From NCBI GenBank assembly GCA_050485385.1, contig JBJHBG010000067.1:1-27334 (forward strand): a DNA stretch of 27,334 nt, given 5' to 3'. The notes beneath the pieces were generated by a model. The model did not search any database and was not told where the DNA came from. It worked only from the letters and a program-made list of their open reading frames with translations. A program made the translations under genes and the position numbers. Below are positions 23,968-27,334 of this stretch, one piece after another; position 1 is the first letter of the stretch; each line of letters begins with the position of its first letter. Source of the DNA: RECO01 sp050485385 (GTDB lineage: Bacteria; Pseudomonadota; Alphaproteobacteria; Geminicoccales; Geminicoccaceae).

Positions 23968-24482
23968 GCGCTGCGAGCCCCGAGCGCACGGCTGCCGTGC
24001 CGCAGCACGTTCAAGGTGAGCCACAGCATCATCAAGACGATCGCGGCGAAGACGGTGGAGTAGATCAGGCCCATCGGCACCTGCATCGCAGGCGTGAGCT
24101 GGGTCCACTCGCGGCCGAGGGCACGGAAGCTGCCACGCACGAGGTACCAGCAGCAGTAGAGGCCCGTGGCGTTGACCAGCACCATCGCCAGCGCGCGTAG
24201 CCGCGGCGGCAGGAGATCGACCACGGCCGTGACGGCGAGGTGTTCCTCGCGCCGGCAGAGGCACGCGGCCGCAAGGAAGATGAGGCACAGAAAGCAGAGC
24301 CGCGCCAGCTCCTCGCTCCAGGTCAAGGAGAACGCGAGGACGTAGCGTGTGAAGACCTGGAGGAGGACGGCTCCCGCCATGGTCGCCATGAGGGCGACCA
24401 GTACCAGCCGAAGGGCTGCGAGCAGCACCTCGTCGGCGCGCTCCAAGGCACCGACCAAGCGACGGTAGGTCGACGTGGACAT
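23964..24482 (-). CDS. TRAP transporter small permease, DctQ family (second system)
   Basis: A 172-residue, four-helix membrane protein. DctQ marks are VFTRYVLAFSLTWSEELARL in the second helix region and LAAACLCRREEHLAV after it, with two further helices (LAMVLVNATGLYCCWYL; GLIYSTVFAAIVLMMLW). It is the scaffold partner of the DctM subunit encoded immediately downstream, with a four-base overlap. It lies 24 bases after dctP. Confidence 0.93.
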   Translation of the reverse strand: MSTSTYRRLVGALERADEVLLAALRLVLVALMATMAGAVLLQVFTRYVLAFSLTWSEELARLCFLCLIFLAAACLCRREEHLAVTAVVDLLPPRLRALAMVLVNATGLYCCWYLVRGSFRALGREWTQLTPAMQVPMGLIYSTVFAAIVLMMLWLTLNVLRHGSRALGARSA

Positions 24483-24506
24483 CGGCGGATCGGGTGGGCC
24501 GGCTCG

Positions 24507-25484
24507 TCAGCGCGCCTGATCGATCAGCTCGATCCAGCGCTCGGCGCGCTCGCCGTACTCGGCCACGGCCTGCTCGCGCAGCGGCGCGACCAATGCCGCC
24601 AGCGCTTCCCGGTCGGGCCGGCTAACCTGCATGCCCTTCTCCTCGAGGACCGCGAGGAGGTTCGCGTCGTCGTCGCCGACCTTGCCGCGCTGCACGTCCT
24701 GGCTCTCGATCACCGCCTCCTGGACGATCGCCTTGTGCGCGTCGGAGAGGGCCTCCCAAAGCGGCTCGGAGTACATGACCATGTGCGTCAGGTGCAGGTG
24801 GCCGGTGAGCGCCAAGTGGTCGTTCACCTCGTAGAAGGCGGCGTTGTAGATGTTGGAGAGGGGGTTCTCCTGACCGTCGACGATCCCTTGCTCCATCGCG
24901 GTGTAGAGTTCGTTGAAGGCCATCGGCGTCGGGCTGGCACCCATGCGCTCCAACGTGGTCAGGTGGTACTTGGCCTCGGGCGTGCGGATCTTCAGCCCGC
25001 GCAGGTCGTCGGGCGTCTCGATGGCGCGGACCGAGTTGGTGACGTGGCGCATGCCGGCCTCGTAGTAGCCGAGCAGCTTGACGCCGTGGTTCTCCACCAG
25101 TGCCGCCACCTCCGCGCCGAGCCCGCCGTCGAAGGCACGAAAGGCGTGCTCGCGATCGTCGAACAGATAGCCGATCTCCAGCGTGTTCAAGACGGGCTCC
25201 CACGAGCCGAAGAAACCGGTCGTCACCCACGTCATCTCGAGCGTGCCGTCGCGCAACTGCTCCACCATCTCGCGCTGGGCGCCGAGCTGGCTGTCGGTGA
25301 AGAGGCGCACCTCGATCTCGCCGTTCGAGCGCTCCTCGACCAGCCGCTTGATCTCGCGGGCGCCCACGTTCTCGGGATGATCGCCCGACACCACGGTGCC
25401 GATCTTGATCACCACGTCCGCGGCTTCGGCCGGCAGCCACGTGACCGAGGCGGCGGCGAAGAGTACCAGACCTTGCTTGAGCAT
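24507..25484 (-). CDS. TRAP transporter substrate-binding protein, DctP family (second system)
   Basis: A 325-residue periplasmic binding protein with a Sec-type signal peptide (about 1-21, ending PAEA). It shows the DctP marks IGTVVSGDHPENVGAREI, SQLGAQREMVEQLRDG, GLKIRTPEAKYHL with the ligand-carboxylate arginine, and MAFNELYTAMEQGIVDGQ. Substrates of this family are mostly sugar acids and other carboxylates. GGAGG lies eight bases before the ATG, one of the strongest ribosome sites in the window, as expected for a binding protein made in excess. It follows gntR by 26 bases, so regulator and transporter are probably on one transcript. Confidence 0.94.
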   Translation of the reverse strand: MLKQGLVLFAAASVTWLPAEAADVVIKIGTVVSGDHPENVGAREIKRLVEERSNGEIEVRLFTDSQLGAQREMVEQLRDGTLEMTWVTTGFFGSWEPVLNTLEIGYLFDDREHAFRAFDGGLGAEVAALVENHGVKLLGYYEAGMRHVTNSVRAIETPDDLRGLKIRTPEAKYHLTTLERMGASPTPMAFNELYTAMEQGIVDGQENPLSNIYNAAFYEVNDHLALTGHLHLTHMVMYSEPLWEALSDAHKAIVQEAVIESQDVQRGKVGDDDANLLAVLEEKGMQVSRPDREALAALVAPLREQAVAEYGERAERWIELIDQAR

Positions 25485-25510
25485 CGTTTCTTCCTCCCTT
25501 GATGCGGCGC

Positions 25511-26221
25511 TCAGGCCGCGACGATTTGACTGGCAGTGAAGACCTGCGGGTTGTTTTGGGTCTGCCTTTGGATGATCGACACCATCTCCTCGGTGGTGCG
25601 CTCCCAATGCGCGCGATAGAGCCGGGCCAACTCGTCCTGATCGTCGGCCAGGATCGCTTCCAGCATCGCCCGGTGCTCGCGGGTGGACTGGACCGGCAAC
25701 TCGCGGATGTAGAGCGCGAACAGCCGCGCCCGGTCGGTCAGCCCGCGGAGCGAATGGTAGGTCTGGATCAGCCGCTGATTGCCCGACCGGCCGACCAGGC
25801 TCAGGTGGAACGCCGTGTCGGCCCGCACCCACGCATCGCGGTCACCGGCCTCGATCGCCGCCTCCATCTCGACGACGGTCGCCTCGATCGCGCCGAGGTC
25901 CTCGCGTGACGGCTTGCGCGCGGCGACGATGGAGGCCGCCTCCAGCTCCAGCGCCTTGGCGATCTGATGGATCTCGCGGACGTCGACGATACTGAGCGGC
26001 AGCACGCGCACGCCGCGACGTGGCAGCACCTCGACCAGCCCCTCTTCCCGCAGTCGGCGCACCGCCTCGCGCACCGGTGCCCGGCTCAGCCGGAACCGCT
26101 CGCAGATCTCGCGCTCGGAAAGAAAGTAGCCCGGCGGAATCTCGGCCGAGAGGATGCCCGCACGCACCCGGCGATAGGCCCGTTCCGCCAGCGAATCCGC
26201 AGGTGCTTCCTTGTCGCTCAT
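25511..26221 (-). CDS. FadR-type GntR transcriptional regulator (second system)
   Basis: A 236-residue regulator. The winged helix (about 8-75) contains YRRVRAGILSAEIPPGYFL and RLSRAPVREAVRRLREEGLV. The FCD ligand domain (about 80-220) keeps the metal-binding pattern: the aspartate and histidine of RADTAFHLSL, the histidine of STREHRAMLE and that of YRAHWERTTEE. AGGAG lies seven bases before the ATG. As the first gene of the operon that includes dctP-dctQ-dctM and two isomerase-like genes, it probably represses its own transcript until a sugar acid binds. An AT-rich region with TGACATT/AATGTCA arms lies just upstream. Confidence 0.93.
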   Translation of the reverse strand: MSDKEAPADSLAERAYRRVRAGILSAEIPPGYFLSEREICERFRLSRAPVREAVRRLREEGLVEVLPRRGVRVLPLSIVDVREIHQIAKALELEAASIVAARKPSREDLGAIEATVVEMEAAIEAGDRDAWVRADTAFHLSLVGRSGNQRLIQTYHSLRGLTDRARLFALYIRELPVQSTREHRAMLEAILADDQDELARLYRAHWERTTEEMVSIIQRQTQNNPQVFTASQIVAA

Positions 26222-26243
26222 TCGCGTCTCCTATCGCCACAAA

Positions 26244-26277
26244 TGACATTCTATTTACACTGTCAACTGAAATGTCA
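26244..26277. promoter_or_regulatory. Operator/promoter region of second GntR operon
   Basis: An AT-rich patch upstream of the gntR start holds TGACATT (26244-26250) and its exact inverse AATGTCA (26271-26277), 20 bases apart. On the minus strand a TTGACA, matching the -35 consensus (26266-26261), lies between them, but no clear -10 is seen. This is the likely promoter and autoregulatory site of the operon. Confidence 0.5.
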
Positions 26278-26475
26278 GATGCGCGTCGATCGGATCGGCA
26301 TGGGCCGGCGCCGGCCGCTCTCAGGGCAAATGCCGAGGCCCAGACCGCGACCGAGCGCCGCGACGATGTGGTCGGGCGCCGTCGCTGCATGGTGCGGAAG
26401 GACGGGTTTGGCGACCACGCTTCGAGGCGGCCTCGGCGGCTCGACCCTTCAGGCTGCCGTCGACCGGCTCATCGC

Positions 26476-26741
26476 TCACCACCACGCCGTCGGGTTGCGG
26501 TCGTGAGTGGAGTACGCCCCTGCGGGTGGACACGGCCACGCGGCGGATTCGACAGGGGGGCGCGCGTTGCGGTCCTCGAACCGGATGGGGTTGCGATAGC
26601 CCGGGGCTGAGTGCAGGCGCCGTCGGTCGTAGGTCTCGATGAAGCACGGCACGCCAGCGGCAACGTCGCTTCAGGAGGAGGCGGCGGTGCAGGTCGGAGG
26701 CGTATGGTGAACCGCGGTCCGAATGGAACAGGCAACCCGGC
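26476..26741 (-). pseudogene. IS3-family transposase (OrfB, integrase core) remnant
   Basis: The minus strand carries two pieces of an IS3-type transposase in different frames. The first reads CLFHSDRGSPYASDLHRRLL (about 26741-26680), the strand with the catalytic-core HSDRG motif. The second reads FIETYDRRRLHSAPGYRNP (from 26643), the C-terminal end, and continues to a TGA at 26478-26476. In intact elements some 40-50 more residues, including the last catalytic glutamate, lie between these motifs. Here they are nearly joined, so the gene has an internal deletion and a frameshift. No upstream half, OrfA or terminal inverted repeats were found. The flanking 26278-26475 and 26742-26921 hold no gene that I can see. 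Confidence 0.75.
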
Positions 26742-26921
26742 GATGCCATCGATCCGGTCGGGCACACCCTGGTTATCGGACCCGATACAGAAGCAAGAAA
26801 CGGCAGTCGACGCGCCGAGACGCCTGCGGAACCGGAACCCATGCCGATTCGCATGTGAGGCCACCGGCAAGAGAACGCCTGCGGGGGACGGAGCCGAAGC
26901 CCCCAAAGCGCTCGAAAATTC

Positions 26922-26997
26922 TGGTGGAGCGGATGGGGCTCGAACCCACGACCTCCAGAATGCAAATCTGGCGCTCTCCCAGCTGAGCTACCGCCCC
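26922..26997 (-). tRNA. tRNA-Ala (anticodon TGC)
   Basis: A 76-nt cloverleaf on the minus strand. Acceptor GGGGCGG pairs with CCGCTCC and includes the G3-U70 wobble that defines alanine tRNAs. The D arm contains AGCTCAGCTGGGAGAGC. The anticodon stem CCAGA/TCTGG encloses loop TTTGCAT with anticodon TGC (reads GCA). The T loop is GGTTCGAGCC, and the 3' CCA is encoded. Confidence 0.97.
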
Positions 26998-27181
26998 GGC
27001 TGTCCGCGACCGCAGGTGCCCGGTGGGCGCCGCGGTGGGACGCGGCGGAACCTAGCGCCGCGCAGGCCCGGCGCCAAGCACGTTTCGCCGGGCAGGGCAG
27101 GGCACCGCCACCCGCGAGCCCCGGCACGAAACCGCCAGCCCGAACGAACGGCAGCGGCCGGAGACGGAGGACGGGGAGAGA

Positions 27182-27205
27182 GACGGCGCAAGGGACGGCG
27201 CAAGG
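27182..27205. repeat. Tandem 12-bp repeat in purine-rich non-coding stretch
   Basis: GACGGCGCAAGG is repeated twice in direct tandem, followed by a partial GACGG copy. It sits in a G/A-rich run (about 27155-27230) between tRNA-Ala and the window end. The stretch 26998-27257 otherwise shows no gene. Confidence 0.6.
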
Positions 27206-27257
27206 GACGGGGAAGACGGGGGGACTTGATGGTCCCTGTACGGACCGGAGACAAGGG

Positions 27258-27334
27258 TTACAGGCGTACGAGGAGATGGGTGACGGTCGGACGGTCCGAG
27301 TGTTGGGTAAGGTCGACCTCGGCGATGCGGTAGT
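27258..27334 (-). CDS. Possible 3' end of a gene leaving the window
   Basis: A minus-strand frame from the window edge reads YRIAEVDLTQHSDRPTVTHL and ends VRL with TAA at 27260-27258. Most codons end in G or C, as in real genes here. With only 25 codons no family can be assigned, and chance cannot be excluded. Confidence 0.3.
   Translation of the reverse strand, partial: YRIAEVDLTQHSDRPTVTHLLVRL

Noticed and set aside
22753..24063. A 436-residue plus-strand open frame opposite the second dctM
   Set aside because: Same antisense effect: hydrophilic, D/H/R/Q-rich, with no family marks, lying over a clear DctM gene.
26303..26316. A perfect 14-bp palindrome GGCCGGCGCCGGCC
   Set aside because: It is made only of G and C in a very GC-rich region, is not repeated, and lies away from the likely gntR promoter, so chance is the simplest explanation.
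26723..26986. A plus-strand frame containing GLEPTTSRMQIW
   Set aside because: This string is the well-known spurious translation of the antisense of a tRNA gene. The tRNA-Ala on the minus strand explains it.

Overview
The window is about 27 kb of very GC-rich DNA with strong GC bias at third codon positions. It reads as a chromosomal segment of an alphaproteobacterium. The evidence is an LPS-transport and outer-membrane block (lptF-lptG-lptD-surA-rsmA) divergent from pepA-holC, with a DUF1194 gene and ndk nearby. Two complete TRAP uptake systems and FadR-type GntR regulators also fit a metabolically broad soil or aquatic Rhodospirillales-like bacterium. That placement is inferred from gene order and composition only.

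Layout from left to right. (1) 1-2518: a truncated unknown gene, then moeA and mobB of molybdenum-cofactor metabolism on the minus strand, with a tusA-like sulfur carrier gene divergent from mobB. (2) 2515-7728: a catabolic or uptake locus. It has a metal-dependent cyclase/amidohydrolase-type gene (minus), then on the plus strand a FadR-type GntR regulator, a TRAP transporter in the order dctP-dctM-dctQ, and an SDR dehydrogenase. A perfect 10-bp palindrome, TTGCATGCAA, occurs twice, upstream of gntR (in the divergent gap) and upstream of dctP. It is the best operator candidate in the window. (3) 7831-10382 (minus): a secreted SdsA1/BDS1-type alkylsulfatase translationally coupled to a small exported protein of unknown function. 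(4) 10618-17165 (minus): rsmA, surA, lptD, lptG and lptF; the last three overlap by ATGA. (5) 17255-20821 (plus): pepA-holC (GTGA overlap), an exported DUF1194 von Willebrand-like protein, and ndk. A short antisense fragment resembling the end of an outer-membrane beta-barrel lies between the last two. (6) 26221-20889 (minus): a tight operon of gntR, dctP, dctQ, dctM and two TIM-barrel sugar-phosphate isomerase/epimerase-like genes, with an AT-rich operator-like region upstream. (7) 26476-27334: a decayed IS3-family transposase remnant, a tRNA-Ala(TGC) on the minus strand, a GC/purine-rich non-coding stretch with a small tandem repeat, and possibly the 3' end of another gene leaving the window.

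How the genes work together: the two GntR/TRAP loci look like independent, inducible modules that import organic acids or sugar acids and start their catabolism. The first pairs import with a hydrolase and a dehydrogenase, the second with two isomerase/epimerase-like enzymes. The central block is housekeeping: LPS export, outer-membrane protein folding, rRNA methylation, peptide turnover, the replication clamp-loader accessory subunit and nucleotide balance. No CRISPR array, prophage or secretion system was seen. The least explained parts are the two catabolic modules, the alkylsulfatase partner protein and the beta-barrel-like fragment.
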